Part shown: one piece after another, positions 15,442 through 24,515 of the stretch
Layout of the letters: each line of letters opens with the position of its first letter
Numbering within the stretch: the first letter of the stretch is position 1
Source of the DNA: a virus
Length of the DNA: 64,000 nt
Reading direction: 5' to 3' (one strand)
IMG/VR virus record: IMGVR_UViG_3300031576_000011
Coordinates: 1 to 64,000 of that record
Made by a program: the position numbers and the translations under genes
Notes under the pieces: model-generated
Told to the model about the DNA's origin: nothing
The model's input: the letters and a program-made list of their open reading frames with translations, nothing else
Databases searched by the model: none

Positions 15442-15728
15442 CCGCGACGCGGCGGTCGCGGAAGGATCTCGCGATCCGGCTCCGCGAAGCGCGGGCACGC
15501 CGACGCTGCGAGTGCCTGAGCTGCACGCGGCACTCCGGGCGCTGCGAGGCGCACCACGGATCCGGGCGGGCAGGCGCCCGGACGTTCCTCTCGGTGGTCT
15601 GGCGGTGCGGGAGCCATTCCTGCGTGAACTCGGACCACGCGTTCGTGACGTGCGCGCCCTGCGCCAGTACCATCCCGAACGGCCCGGTGGCCAGCGCATG
15701 CCAGTTCGAGGTGTCGCTCCCTTCCTGA
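15438..15728 (+). CDS. Small zinc/HNH-like protein, 96 aa
   Basis: The GTG overlaps the stop of the upstream gene. Cysteine-histidine pattern: CECLSC, CEAHHGSGRAG, WRCGSHSC, HAFVTCAPC. The AHH followed by CGSHSC resembles a degenerate HNH nuclease or a treble-clef zinc finger of phage origin. The protein lies just upstream of TerL, where HNH proteins that help packaging are often found, but the motif is too divergent for a firm call. Confidence 0.5.
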   Translation: MTATRRSRKDLAIRLREARARRRCECLSCTRHSGRCEAHHGSGRAGARTFLSVVWRCGSHSCVNSDHAFVTCAPCASTIPNGPVASACQFEVSLPS

Positions 15729-16138
15729 GCCGGGTCGAGGTCGAGGGCGGCCGCTTCTCGTGGCGGGTCGTCGGCTACCGGCCGATGCCGCCCAACCGCC
15801 TGCGCGGCTGGCATTGGTCCGGGCTCCTGAAGCAGAAGCGGAAGTGGCAGCGCATCTACCTCGTGGCCGAGGGCCGACTCGAGGTGGCGCGCACGTGGCG
15901 GCCGGGCCGCATGCGGGGTCCCATCCTGCGCGAGTGGCCGCCGCACAAGGACGAAGACGGCGCCCATGCCTCGCTCAAGGCCCCCCTCGATGTGCTTCGG
16001 GAGAACCTGGTCCTGGTCGACGACTCGCCGGCGTGGTTGAGCGGATTCCGTTACGAGCCGCTACCGGAGCCACCGGACTGGGCGATGGGCGAGACCGGGT
16101 TCGAGTTGATCCTTGAGGCGGCGCATGGCGGCCCGTAG
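15698..16138 (+). CDS. Possible RusA-like Holliday junction resolvase
   Basis: The 146-aa protein overlaps the end of the previous gene by 31 bases. Near the C-terminus the pattern LKAPLDVLRENLVLVDDSPAWLSGF resembles the RusA active-site region, where D.L...LVDDSP holds metal-binding aspartates. The usual upstream D of the DxDN motif is not clear here. It directly precedes TerL, and junction resolution before packaging would fit, but the call rests on one motif. If wrong, it is an unknown protein. Confidence 0.45.
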   Translation: MPVRGVAPFLSRVEVEGGRFSWRVVGYRPMPPNRLRGWHWSGLLKQKRKWQRIYLVAEGRLEVARTWRPGRMRGPILREWPPHKDEDGAHASLKAPLDVLRENLVLVDDSPAWLSGFRYEPLPEPPDWAMGETGFELILEAAHGGP

Positions 16139-18731
16139 GCTCCATGCGCCGTCGGGCGCCACGGTCCGGCCCGGCCAGACGGGGCGCCGCGCGGAAGCGG
16201 CGCTCGCCGAGATCACGCTGGTCGAGGGCCTGGGCACGATCGATGACGTCAAGATCGATCTCGAGGACTACCAGGTCGTCTTCATGCTCGCGTCCTCACG
16301 TTTCCGGCTCGTCGAGAAGGCGCGGCAGACCGGATTCAGTTGGATCTTCGCGGCGGAGGCCGTGGCGCGCGCGCACCTGCGGCCGACCTACACGGCGAAC
16401 TTCGTGTCGTACAACCTCGACGACGCGAAGGAGAAGATCCGCTACGCCAAAATGATCGCCGAGTCCCTGCCACTGTCGTTCCGGAAACCGATGGTCGAGG
16501 ACGCGAAGACCCACCTGGGCTTCCTCGATAAAGCGACGCGGCAGACCGCCCTCCTCCGATCGCACCCGTCGCGGGCGCCGCGCGGCAAGGGCGGCGACAT
16601 CTATCTCGACGAACTCGCGCACTACCAGGCCGACCAAGAGGTCTACAAGGGCTCGGCCGCACTCATCGCCAGGCATCCGCTGGCCCAGCTGACGGTGTGC
16701 TCGACCCCCGCGGGTCGGCGCGGCGTGTTCTGGGAGATCGCGCGGCAGGAGACCGAGAAGACGTATCCCGGATATCACCGACAGCGCGTACCCTGGTGGC
16801 TGTCGCGCCACTACTGCCGCGACGTCGCGGCCGCGATGAAGGCCGGCATCGGCAACCTGCCCACAGCTTCGCGGGTCGAGGCGTGGGGCACCCCGGCCAT
16901 CGTGGAGCAGTTCGACTCGCTGCTCCTCGAGGACTTCCAGCAGGAAATGGAATGTTTCAGACCCGGCACCCTGATTCTGACCGATCGCGGACCAGAACCG
17001 ATCGAGCGCATCTTGGTCGGAGACGTCGTTCGCACGCACCGCGGGCGAGTGCATGCGGTGACGGGGACCTCGGCGCGGCCCTATCGTGGCCCCCTCGTCG
17101 AGATCACGACGCACCACACGAACATGCCGTTGTGCGCGACGCCGAACCACCCGCTGCTCACCGTTCGATTCCCGCGGTGCCGCTACGGATCTCGGAAGCG
17201 CGCGTACCCGTGGTCGTCTGCCACGTGCCCAGATCGCCCCAGGATGATGCCGAAGCCCGCGTTCCGTCGAGCCGACCAGATCGGCGAGCAGGATGTGCTG
17301 CTGTACCCGATCCAGAAGCCGACGGCGTCCGCCCCGCGTCGAGTCAGAATCGCGGACCACTTCACGATTCCGCCTGGATTCAAGAGCAAGAATCACATTC
17401 CGGAGATCGTGACGCTCGATCGCGACATGCTCCGACTCGCCGGGTACTTCCTGGCCGAGGGTTCAATCTCCGGCGCGGCATCCCGGATCGTCTTCTGCTT
17501 CGGGGCGCACGAGCGCAGGTACGCGACCAGAGTCCGCGCCGCGATTCGTCGAGTCTTCGGGATGAAGTCGGACGAATGCCTCGTGAAGTCGTCCAGAATC
17601 GTCGGCGTGAACTCCGTGGTCGTAGCCGGGCTCTTCGCCGATCTATTCGGAAGAAAGCAAGAGGCGCGCGCGATTCCCGACCCATGGCTGAACCTGCCGA
17701 TCGGCCGCTTGCGCGTGTTGCTCGATGCGTACATCGACGGCGAGGGGTTCCGGCGGCCCGATCAGGAGGGCTGCAGCACGATCTCGCGGAAGCTCGCCTA
17801 CCAGGTCCGGGATCTCTACGCGCGGGCCGGCGCAGTGCCCTCCATTCGATCCGTCGGGACGAAGCCGGTGCGCGGCGAGATCGGTGGCCGACATGTCTGG
17901 GTCAAGCCGCATCACGAGGTGAGGATCTTCCACCGCGCCACCGAGGATCCGCGCGGTGTGCGCGGCTGGAACGACGGGCGCTATCTGTATCTCCCGGTGC
18001 GTGGAGTCCGTCGCCGATCCTACCGAGGCCCGGTTTATAACCTCCAGGTCGCCGGCGATCAGTCCTACGTCGCGGGTAGCCATGCGGTCCACAACTGTGA
18101 ATTCGTCGACGAAGCCCACTCCTTCTTCCCGTGGGAGTTGATCCTGCCGGCGGCCAAGGACATCACGCTGCACACCGACTTCCACGACTGGACCGTGTCC
18201 GGCCGCCTGGTCGCGGGGTATGACGTCGGCCGGAAGCGGGACCTGGCCGCGCTCGTCATCACGGAGACGATCGAGGACCAGGAGTTCGTGCGGCTCTGCC
18301 AGGGCTGGGCGCGGCGGCCGTTCGAGGAGCAGATGGCCAGCCTCTGCGAGATGCTCGACGTGCTGCCCATCGCGGTGCTGCACATCGATCCGAGCGGCAT
18401 CGGCATGCAACTGGCCGAGGCGCTGGTCAACAAGTACGGCGCGCATCGGGTGCGGGCCGACGCGTTCACGCTGCAGTCCAAGGAAATGTGGGCGACGGAC
18501 CTCAAGATCAAGATGGAGCGGCATCAGCTCACGCTGCCGAAGAACCGGGATCTCCTCACGCAGATGCACGCGATCCGGAAGACGGTGGGCGCCGGCGGGA
18601 AACCACAGTTTGACTCCGAGCGGAACGCGCGCCATCATGGCGACTTGTTCTGGGCGCTGGCGCTCGCGACCCAGCGGGAACGTACGGGGGTCGCGAAGCC
18701 CACGCTCTGGACCGTGAGGGTGATCGGTTGA
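16125..18731 (+). CDS. Large terminase subunit (TerL) with intein
   Basis: The 868-residue precursor is a packaging terminase interrupted by an intein. N-terminal ATPase: VEKARQTGFSW (Walker A-like, about 65-73) and DIYLDELAHY (Walker B, about 158-167). C-terminal RuvC-like nuclease: VAGYDVGRKRDLAALVITE with D700, IDPSGIGMQ, and HHGDLFWALALA near the end. The intein occupies residues 277-657, splitting the conserved segment QEMECEFVDEA just before its Cys. After splicing TerL is about 487 residues, a normal length. The ATG was preferred to an upstream TTG because GAGG stands at a suitable distance. Confidence 0.93.
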   Translation: MAARRLHAPSGATVRPGQTGRRAEAALAEITLVEGLGTIDDVKIDLEDYQVVFMLASSRFRLVEKARQTGFSWIFAAEAVARAHLRPTYTANFVSYNLDDAKEKIRYAKMIAESLPLSFRKPMVEDAKTHLGFLDKATRQTALLRSHPSRAPRGKGGDIYLDELAHYQADQEVYKGSAALIARHPLAQLTVCSTPAGRRGVFWEIARQETEKTYPGYHRQRVPWWLSRHYCRDVAAAMKAGIGNLPTASRVEAWGTPAIVEQFDSLLLEDFQQEMECFRPGTLILTDRGPEPIERILVGDVVRTHRGRVHAVTGTSARPYRGPLVEITTHHTNMPLCATPNHPLLTVRFPRCRYGSRKRAYPWSSATCPDRPRMMPKPAFRRADQIGEQDVLLYPIQKPTASAPRRVRIADHFTIPPGFKSKNHIPEIVTLDRDMLRLAGYFLAEGSISGAASRIVFCFGAHERRYATRVRAAIRRVFGMKSDECLVKSSRIVGVNSVVVAGLFADLFGRKQEARAIPDPWLNLPIGRLRVLLDAYIDGEGFRRPDQEGCSTISRKLAYQVRDLYARAGAVPSIRSVGTKPVRGEIGGRHVWVKPHHEVRIFHRATEDPRGVRGWNDGRYLYLPVRGVRRRSYRGPVYNLQVAGDQSYVAGSHAVHNCEFVDEAHSFFPWELILPAAKDITLHTDFHDWTVSGRLVAGYDVGRKRDLAALVITETIEDQEFVRLCQGWARRPFEEQMASLCEMLDVLPIAVLHIDPSGIGMQLAEALVNKYGAHRVRADAFTLQSKEMWATDLKIKMERHQLTLPKNRDLLTQMHAIRKTVGAGGKPQFDSERNARHHGDLFWALALATQRERTGVAKPTLWTVRVIG
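16953..18095 (+). mobile_element. TerL intein with LAGLIDADG homing endonuclease
   Basis: The 381-residue intein starts with Cys (CFRPGTLILTDRG, block A), has CATPNHPLLT (block B with the conserved histidine) and ends with VYNLQVAGDQSYVAGSHAVHN followed by the +1 Cys of the host protein (blocks F and G). Between them are two LAGLIDADG motifs, LAGYFLAEG at about residue 160 and LLDAYIDGEG at about residue 259. All splicing residues are present, so it should be active. It is in frame with TerL. Confidence 0.92.
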
Positions 18732-20569
18732 TCCGAGACATGCTCAAGGCCCTGTGGGGGCGCGTCGCGAAGGCCGATGCGCCCGAGGGCACGGTCCTCG
18801 GACGCTTCAAGGCGCACCTCGCGAGCGTGGGCGTCCAGACGAACGCGCTGGCCCCGGACGACGCCGTGTTGCGGCAGTTCAACGAGCACGGCGCGCTCGA
18901 GCCGCCGCTGGCCTTCGAGTCCCTGGTCGCCCTCTACTTCGCGAGCAACAGCCTCCAGCCGAACATCGCGGCCTACAAGACCAACATCGACGGCTTCGGC
19001 TGGCGGCCGGAACCCACGATCGACTTCAACGCGGGGAATGCGCTCGAGCTCGTGAAGAACCTGCTCACCATGCGGGGGGGCGGCACCGAACCGGACCAGA
19101 CGACGCTCGAGCAGACGTTCGCGACCTGGAAGAAGGAAGCCGCGATCGAGCGCGCGCGGATGGTCCACTTCTTCGAGTACCTGAACACCGAGGACACCTG
19201 GACCGCGATCCGGCAGAAGATGCGCCAGGACTACGAGATCCTGGGCAACGCGGCGTGCGAGATCGTGCGCAACGCCGAGGGCGAGCTCGCGCTGCTGAAT
19301 CCGGTCCCGTTCGTCACCATGCGCATGCTGCCGCTCGACGACCACGCCATCGAGGTCGAGGTCCCGCACAAGACCGACGACGTCACGATCGAGACGACCA
19401 AGATCCGCAAGCGGTTCCGGCGCTACGTCCAGATCCGGGACAATCTGGTGGTCTACTTCAAGGAGCTCGGGGACCCCCGGACGTTCTCGTCGAAGAGCAA
19501 TATCCAGTACCAGAGCGTCGAGGCGTTGCAGGCCGCGGAGCCGGACGTGGCGCCGGCCACCGAGATCTGGCACCTGAAGCAGGACGCGCCGAACGAGGCG
19601 TACGGCGTCCCGCGCTGGATCGGGAACCTGCTGTCGGTGCTCGGGAGCCGGAGCTCGGAGGAGGTCAACTACTCCTACTTCGAGAACAAGTCGATCCCGC
19701 CCATGGTGCTGATCGCCGAGGGGGGCCGGTTCGCCGCGGACGGGGTCAAGAAGATCGAGTCGTTCATCGAGAACAACATCCGCGGGAAGCAGAACTTCCA
19801 CAAGATCCTGATCCTCGAGTCGGAGCCCGACCCGGCGGGGAAGACGGCAGGGCGCGTCAAGATCGTGCCCCTCATGAGCGCGCAGGCCCAGGACGCGCTG
19901 TTCCAGCGGTACGACCAGAACAACATTGACAAGGTAGGCGCGGCCTTCCGCATGCCCGGGATCCTGCGCGGGCAGATGAAGGAGCTGAACCGCGCCACGA
20001 GCGAGGTCGCGCTCGGATTCGCGGAGCAGCAGGTGTTCGGGCCGGAGCGCGAGATGTTCGACGCGATCGTGAACCGCCGGATCGTGCCGCGGCTGGGCAT
20101 CCGGTTCTGGAAGCACAAGTCGATCGGGCCGCGGGTCAGCGATCCGGCCGTCATGACCGAGATCCTCAACAAGCTGGTGACCGCGGGCGTGCTCATGCCG
20201 GACGAGGCGCGGGACCACGCGCCCGAGGTGCTGGGCCGCGCACTCGCGCGACGCGACGACAAGTTCCTGAGGCAGCCCCTGCGGCTGTCGCTCGCCGAGA
20301 TGCGCGCGACGGGATCGCTCGAGCCCGGTGGCGAGACGAAGGCCGAGGGCGACCTGACGGCCGCGGAAGTCGCGGGTCCACCGGGCAGCGCGAACGGTCG
20401 GCCTCGCCGGCGCAGCCGCCGCATCGAGGATCTGGCCGCCGAGATCTGCGAAATCCGGGCGGCGGTCGAGGCGCGCGAGCTCGAGGAAGAGACGTTGCGC
20501 GTGCCGGCTGGGCAGTTCCGGCAGTGGCTGGAGACCGAGAAGCCCGGGGCGAAGACGCCCACACGATAG
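18728..20569 (+). CDS. Phage portal protein, 613 aa
   Basis: It follows TerL with a 4-base overlap (TTGA), the normal place for a portal gene. Recognisable parts are FNEHGALEPPLAFESLVALYFASNSLQPNIAAYK, shown in part as LVALYFASNSLQPNIAAY (capsid-exposed start), SYFENKSIPPMVLIAEGG (clip/stem area) and FRMPGILRGQMKELNRATSEVALGFAEQQVF, shown in part as MKELNRATSEVALGFAEQ (the wing/crown region of SPP1/PBSX-type portals). The portal forms the dodecameric DNA channel at one capsid vertex. The C-terminal 100 residues are charged and likely disordered. Confidence 0.9.
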   Translation: MIRDMLKALWGRVAKADAPEGTVLGRFKAHLASVGVQTNALAPDDAVLRQFNEHGALEPPLAFESLVALYFASNSLQPNIAAYKTNIDGFGWRPEPTIDFNAGNALELVKNLLTMRGGGTEPDQTTLEQTFATWKKEAAIERARMVHFFEYLNTEDTWTAIRQKMRQDYEILGNAACEIVRNAEGELALLNPVPFVTMRMLPLDDHAIEVEVPHKTDDVTIETTKIRKRFRRYVQIRDNLVVYFKELGDPRTFSSKSNIQYQSVEALQAAEPDVAPATEIWHLKQDAPNEAYGVPRWIGNLLSVLGSRSSEEVNYSYFENKSIPPMVLIAEGGRFAADGVKKIESFIENNIRGKQNFHKILILESEPDPAGKTAGRVKIVPLMSAQAQDALFQRYDQNNIDKVGAAFRMPGILRGQMKELNRATSEVALGFAEQQVFGPEREMFDAIVNRRIVPRLGIRFWKHKSIGPRVSDPAVMTEILNKLVTAGVLMPDEARDHAPEVLGRALARRDDKFLRQPLRLSLAEMRATGSLEPGGETKAEGDLTAAEVAGPPGSANGRPRRRSRRIEDLAAEICEIRAAVEARELEEETLRVPAGQFRQWLETEKPGAKTPTR

Positions 20570-20573
20570 GCGA

Positions 20574-21647
20574 GTGCCCGACCGTTCCGAGCCTTGGTCT
20601 CCGAGGGGCCACAACGCCTCCTCCTGGCCGGACTTCGGGGCGGCGGGCCTCGCCACCCTTGACGCACTCGGCGTGCTCCCGATGGTGAAGCAGCGCGACG
20701 ATCGCGAGGACTTCGCCCGGAAGGCCGTGTTGCTGGCTGCGGCGCTCGCGAGCACCCTGCGCCCAGAGGAGCAACGGGCGATCACCCGGATTGCGGAGAT
20801 CGTGGACCGCGAGTGGGACCGGATCGGCCCCGAGGAGCGGGCGCGCCTCCTGCGTCAGGCCGCCGACGCCATCGCGGAGATCCCGCGCGAGGTGCGGAAC
20901 GAGCTCCGGGACCGACTGCTGGCCGGGGCCGTGGCGATGGAGCGGCGCGCGCGCGTGGCCGCGATCGCGACGGCGCGGCTCGCGCAGGCGAAGCGCCCGC
21001 CGCCCGCCCAGACCGAGGCGGCCATGCGTCTGGCGGCCCCCAGCGTGGAGGCGATCGAGGGGGAGTACGCGGGCCGCGGCGACCGCTGGCACGAGCTGGC
21101 CCTCGCGCTGCTGGCCGCGGGCCTGGCCGGCGGGGTCTCGCGCGACGATCTCGCCGCCAGGCTGCGGGAGTCGGTCCAGGGCTTTCTGCGCCGCCCCGAC
21201 TACATCGTGGGGGTGGCGGCCGCCGTGCTGAACCGGGCGCGCGTCGATGCGGCCACGCGCGTGTTCGCCGAAGCGGGAGTCCAGCAGGTGATGGTGATCT
21301 CGAAGCGAGACACGAAGGTCTGTGACAAGTGCTGGGCCATGGATGGCACCGTGTTCCCCCTCGCGCCGATCCGTGGCCTGCTGGACGCGCTCGCGGGTCT
21401 GCGCGATCCCGATGCGGTCGCGCGTCGGAATCCGTTCCTGCGCGAGGGGCGGGACGCGGAGGGCCGCCGGATCGTCTACCTGCAAGAGGGCGATCGCCGG
21501 ACGGTCGTGGCCCAGGTGCTCGCGTCCGGCGAGGGCGGCGAACGGGGGCGCTTCGGATCGAAGATGTCGGCGATCGAGTTGCTCGCGCACGGGATCGGCC
21601 CGCCGCCGTACCACCCGATCTGTCGGTGCCGCCTCGTTCCGGCTTGA
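20574..21647 (+). CDS. SPP1 gp7/Mu F-like head morphogenesis protein
   Basis: The 357-aa protein ends with the family signature: SKRDTKVCDKCWAMDGTVFPL followed by PPPYHPICRCRLVP, with the zinc-binding cysteines of the minor head protein domain. The N-terminal two thirds are helical and alanine-rich. Such proteins bind the portal and are packaged in the capsid in a few copies. It starts with GTG 4 bases after the portal stop. Confidence 0.85.
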   Translation: MPDRSEPWSPRGHNASSWPDFGAAGLATLDALGVLPMVKQRDDREDFARKAVLLAAALASTLRPEEQRAITRIAEIVDREWDRIGPEERARLLRQAADAIAEIPREVRNELRDRLLAGAVAMERRARVAAIATARLAQAKRPPPAQTEAAMRLAAPSVEAIEGEYAGRGDRWHELALALLAAGLAGGVSRDDLAARLRESVQGFLRRPDYIVGVAAAVLNRARVDAATRVFAEAGVQQVMVISKRDTKVCDKCWAMDGTVFPLAPIRGLLDALAGLRDPDAVARRNPFLREGRDAEGRRIVYLQEGDRRTVVAQVLASGEGGERGRFGSKMSAIELLAHGIGPPPYHPICRCRLVPA

Positions 21648-21705
21648 CCCCGCGTGTCTGGCCGGTTAGGTTCGCGCGCGGGCGCGCGACTGCGCTGGGG
21701 GTCAC

Positions 21706-22185
21706 ATGGGCGAACAGGTCAACGCGGATCACTTCGCGGGCGGCGCCAAGCTCACGGACCGTGACCTTGCGCAGCGACTGAATCGTGCGAACACCATGAC
21801 AGAGACCCTCGGATTCGCCGACTACAACGGCGGGAACATCGCGAACGGGCCGATGTTCGTCATGGGGATCATCGTCCAGTCCCAGCATCGCGTGACGGCC
21901 GCCGGCTGGCTGGCGTTCCTCAGCGCCAGCGGACGCAGCGACCCCGCGGCATGGACGGCCGGCACCGCCACGGTCAAGGTGCGGGTGAACGGCGTCGTGA
22001 AGGCGTCGATCCCGATCGTGGCGCCCGGCGACGCGAGCCACGTCCACGGCGTGGGGCTGAAGTTCGATCCGGAGCAGTTCCCCGTGGTCGCCGGTGACAT
22101 CCTCGACTGCGTCTACGACATGGTGGGCTACGGGGCCGGATTTCCGAACATCTTCGGGAACGTCGGCATCGAGTACAAGCGCTGA
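21706..22185 (+). CDS. Hypothetical virion-associated protein, 159 aa
   Basis: The protein lies between the gp7-like and protease genes. The C-terminal 100 residues are a beta-rich domain (TATVKVRVNGVVKASIPIVAPGDASHVHG) like capsid- or tail-decoration proteins. No family recognised. The gene is preceded by about 58 bases with no gene. Confidence 0.6.
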   Translation: MGEQVNADHFAGGAKLTDRDLAQRLNRANTMTETLGFADYNGGNIANGPMFVMGIIVQSQHRVTAAGWLAFLSASGRSDPAAWTAGTATVKVRVNGVVKASIPIVAPGDASHVHGVGLKFDPEQFPVVAGDILDCVYDMVGYGAGFPNIFGNVGIEYKR

Positions 22186-22199
22186 TCCTCGGGAGCCGC

Positions 22200-24467
22200 A
22201 TGGCCGCCACCACCGATGTTGAGGCTTTCGATCTCTTCGATCCGGTCGCCACGGTCGACGTCGCGAAGACCGTCTGGGCCTCGCCGGCCGGGAAGAAGCG
22301 GCTGCAGCGTCGCCTTTGCGCGATGCTTCCGAAGGACCACGCGACGTTCTGCGAGCCATTCGTGGGATCGGGAGCGGTCACATTCGGCATGGAGCCAGTG
22401 GCGCGGGAGGCCGTCAACGACATCGACCCGGAGATCGCGCAGGCGTATCGGGACCTGAAGGCGCTGACCCCGGAGGAAGTCCGGGCGATGTACCGGAAGA
22501 ACTGGATCGCGAGCGCCGAGCTCTTCAAGCGGCTGGCGAAGCAGAAGCCGCCCGAGAGCCGGGTCGACCGCCTCCACCGCTTCGTCTACCTGGCGAACTT
22601 CGCGTACGGGAAGCTGCGCGGGAAGTCCTTCAACCACCACGCGGCGGGCCAGCGCGCGAAGAGCCCGGAGCGCATCGAGAAGTTCCACGGGCGCGTGAAG
22701 AACTTCGACGTCTACTGCGGCGACTACACGCCGGTGGTCCAGCAGTACGACGGGAAGGACAGCCTCTACTTCTTCGATCCGCCCTACGCGGGATCGAACG
22801 TCCAGGTCGGGGAGGACAAGTTCGACGAGGTCGCGTTCCGCAAGATTCTCGATGGCCTGCAGGGCCGATTCCTCCTGACCTACGGCGTGACGGGGAAGCT
22901 CGTCACGAAGGGATTCAACGTCCGGAGGATCCTGCCGCCCCGCTCGATCCGCACGATGCGCGGGGTCATGGGCATGAAGACGCTCCCGACCCTGCTCATC
23001 TCGAACTACGAGTTGCTGGCCAAGCGCATGTCTCCGCTGGACGACGACTGGGAGTTCGAGGACGCGGTCGCGGACGCCACCTGCGAGTTCGACAAGGCCA
23101 GGTTCCCGGCGCTCACGATGCCAGACCCCGACTACCTCGTGGCGCGCCTGGCCGCCCGGCAGCCGGCGGCGGTGCTCTCCGCGATCAACCGCGACGCACG
23201 GATCGGACTCGACCAGGCGCTGGTGAACGAGCGGGTCGTCCCCGAGCAGGATCTCAGCGTCCACGCGATCGTGAAGATGATGGCGCCGCTCGAGGTCGCC
23301 AGTCTGGATCGCCTCGAGAAGCGCTGGCAGGAGTCGCTGGACGAGATCACGCACGCGGAGTTCGTGGCGCGGGAGGCGTCTGGCGAGGGCCCGTTCCGGT
23401 TGTACCCGCTGGTGCTGGTGCGGCAGTTCGCGGAGCCACGGCTGATCGAGGATCGCGTGGGCGAGGCGAAGCGTGGTGGGCCAGGCGCGCTCGCGCGGCC
23501 GCATCCGTGCAAATACTGCGACGCGGAGGCGACGCGGGCGCTGATCTGGGCCGACGGGCGCGCGTTCATCCCGATCTGCCCGGACCACGAGGCGAAGGCG
23601 CGGGACACGATCGCCGAGAATCACGACACGGTGTGCGAGGTCCGCGATCTGCCGGTCCACGACGAGAAGTCGGAGCGGCGGCCCGGGGAGTCGGTGTCGG
23701 AGTGCGTGGCGCGCAAGATCCCGATTCTGATCGAGGAAGGGATGCCGCAGGCCCAGGCCGTCGCCGTGGCGCATCGGCTGTGCGGGGCCCCGAAGCCCAC
23801 CGCGAAGGCCGAGTGGACCACCGCGTACATCAACGACCTCGCCGACGCTGCCTTCTTGCACATCTCGGCCGGCGGGAAGAAGGACGCCGACGGGAAGACG
23901 GTCCCGCGCTCGCTGCGGCACTTCCCGGTGCGCGACAAGGACGGCACACTCGATCTTCCGCACCTGCGGAACGCGATCGCTCGCATCCCCCAGACCACCG
24001 CGCCGGACCTGAGTGCGCAGGAACGCGAGCGGTTGCAGGCCGAGGCGCGGAGCCTGCTCGATCAGACGCAGAAGAGCGACACGCACCACATCCGACTCAT
24101 CAAGGCGGAGCGTAGTTCCGACGAGGAGCGGTTTGTCCTCGGCGTCGTGCTCGAGCCAGAGGTCGAGGACACGCAGGGCGACATCTACTCCCCAGAGGAA
24201 GTTCGCAATGCGTGCCACCACTTCATGGAGGACGCGCGCAAGATCGGCTACATGCACCGGAGCCTCCTGGGGCAGGGCGCGGCCATCCTCGAGAACTACA
24301 TCACGCCGGTCGCGTTCCAGATCAACGGGCAGGCCGTGAAGGCCGGGACCTGGCTGCTGGGCCTGCGAATCCACGACAAGGGCGTGTGGCAGGACATCAA
24401 GGACGGCACGATCACCGGGTACTCGATCGGCGGCTCGGCACTTCGGCAAGAAGACGAGGGGAAGTAG
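22200..24467 (+). CDS. D12 DNA adenine methylase fused to XkdF-like prohead protease
   Basis: The 755-aa protein joins two activities. Residues about 1-275 are a D12-class adenine methyltransferase: FCEPFVGSGAVTFGM (SAM-binding motif I, residues 50-64) and YFFDPPYAGSN (motif IV, about 191-201). The middle holds CKYCDAEA...CPDHE, a zinc knuckle, and a RHFPVRDKDGTLDLPHLRNA segment seen in phage proteins next to proteases. The last 115 residues match the XkdF family (ERFVLGVVLEPEVEDTQGDIYSPEEV, shown in part), a predicted serine protease that matures proheads. No stop or frameshift separates the parts. Its place between gp7-like and capsid genes fits the protease. Confidence 0.82.
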   Translation: MAATTDVEAFDLFDPVATVDVAKTVWASPAGKKRLQRRLCAMLPKDHATFCEPFVGSGAVTFGMEPVAREAVNDIDPEIAQAYRDLKALTPEEVRAMYRKNWIASAELFKRLAKQKPPESRVDRLHRFVYLANFAYGKLRGKSFNHHAAGQRAKSPERIEKFHGRVKNFDVYCGDYTPVVQQYDGKDSLYFFDPPYAGSNVQVGEDKFDEVAFRKILDGLQGRFLLTYGVTGKLVTKGFNVRRILPPRSIRTMRGVMGMKTLPTLLISNYELLAKRMSPLDDDWEFEDAVADATCEFDKARFPALTMPDPDYLVARLAARQPAAVLSAINRDARIGLDQALVNERVVPEQDLSVHAIVKMMAPLEVASLDRLEKRWQESLDEITHAEFVAREASGEGPFRLYPLVLVRQFAEPRLIEDRVGEAKRGGPGALARPHPCKYCDAEATRALIWADGRAFIPICPDHEAKARDTIAENHDTVCEVRDLPVHDEKSERRPGESVSECVARKIPILIEEGMPQAQAVAVAHRLCGAPKPTAKAEWTTAYINDLADAAFLHISAGGKKDADGKTVPRSLRHFPVRDKDGTLDLPHLRNAIARIPQTTAPDLSAQERERLQAEARSLLDQTQKSDTHHIRLIKAERSSDEERFVLGVVLEPEVEDTQGDIYSPEEVRNACHHFMEDARKIGYMHRSLLGQGAAILENYITPVAFQINGQAVKAGTWLLGLRIHDKGVWQDIKDGTITGYSIGGSALRQEDEGK

Positions 24468-24472
24468 CCTCT

Positions 24473-24501
24473 TGACAGGTCTGGCCTCCGGTGGTCTACT
24501 C
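24473..24501 (+). promoter_or_regulatory. Candidate sigma70 promoter before capsid genes
   Basis: A perfect TTGACA (24473-24478) is followed after 17 bases by TCTACT (24496-24501), which matches four of six positions of the -10 consensus. The next gene starts with GTG at 24516, about 15 bases later, leaving almost no leader. Perfect -35 boxes outside coding sequence are rare in this GC-rich window, which supports the call. No transcript evidence. Confidence 0.5.
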
Positions 24502-24515
24502 GCCGCCCACGTGGT

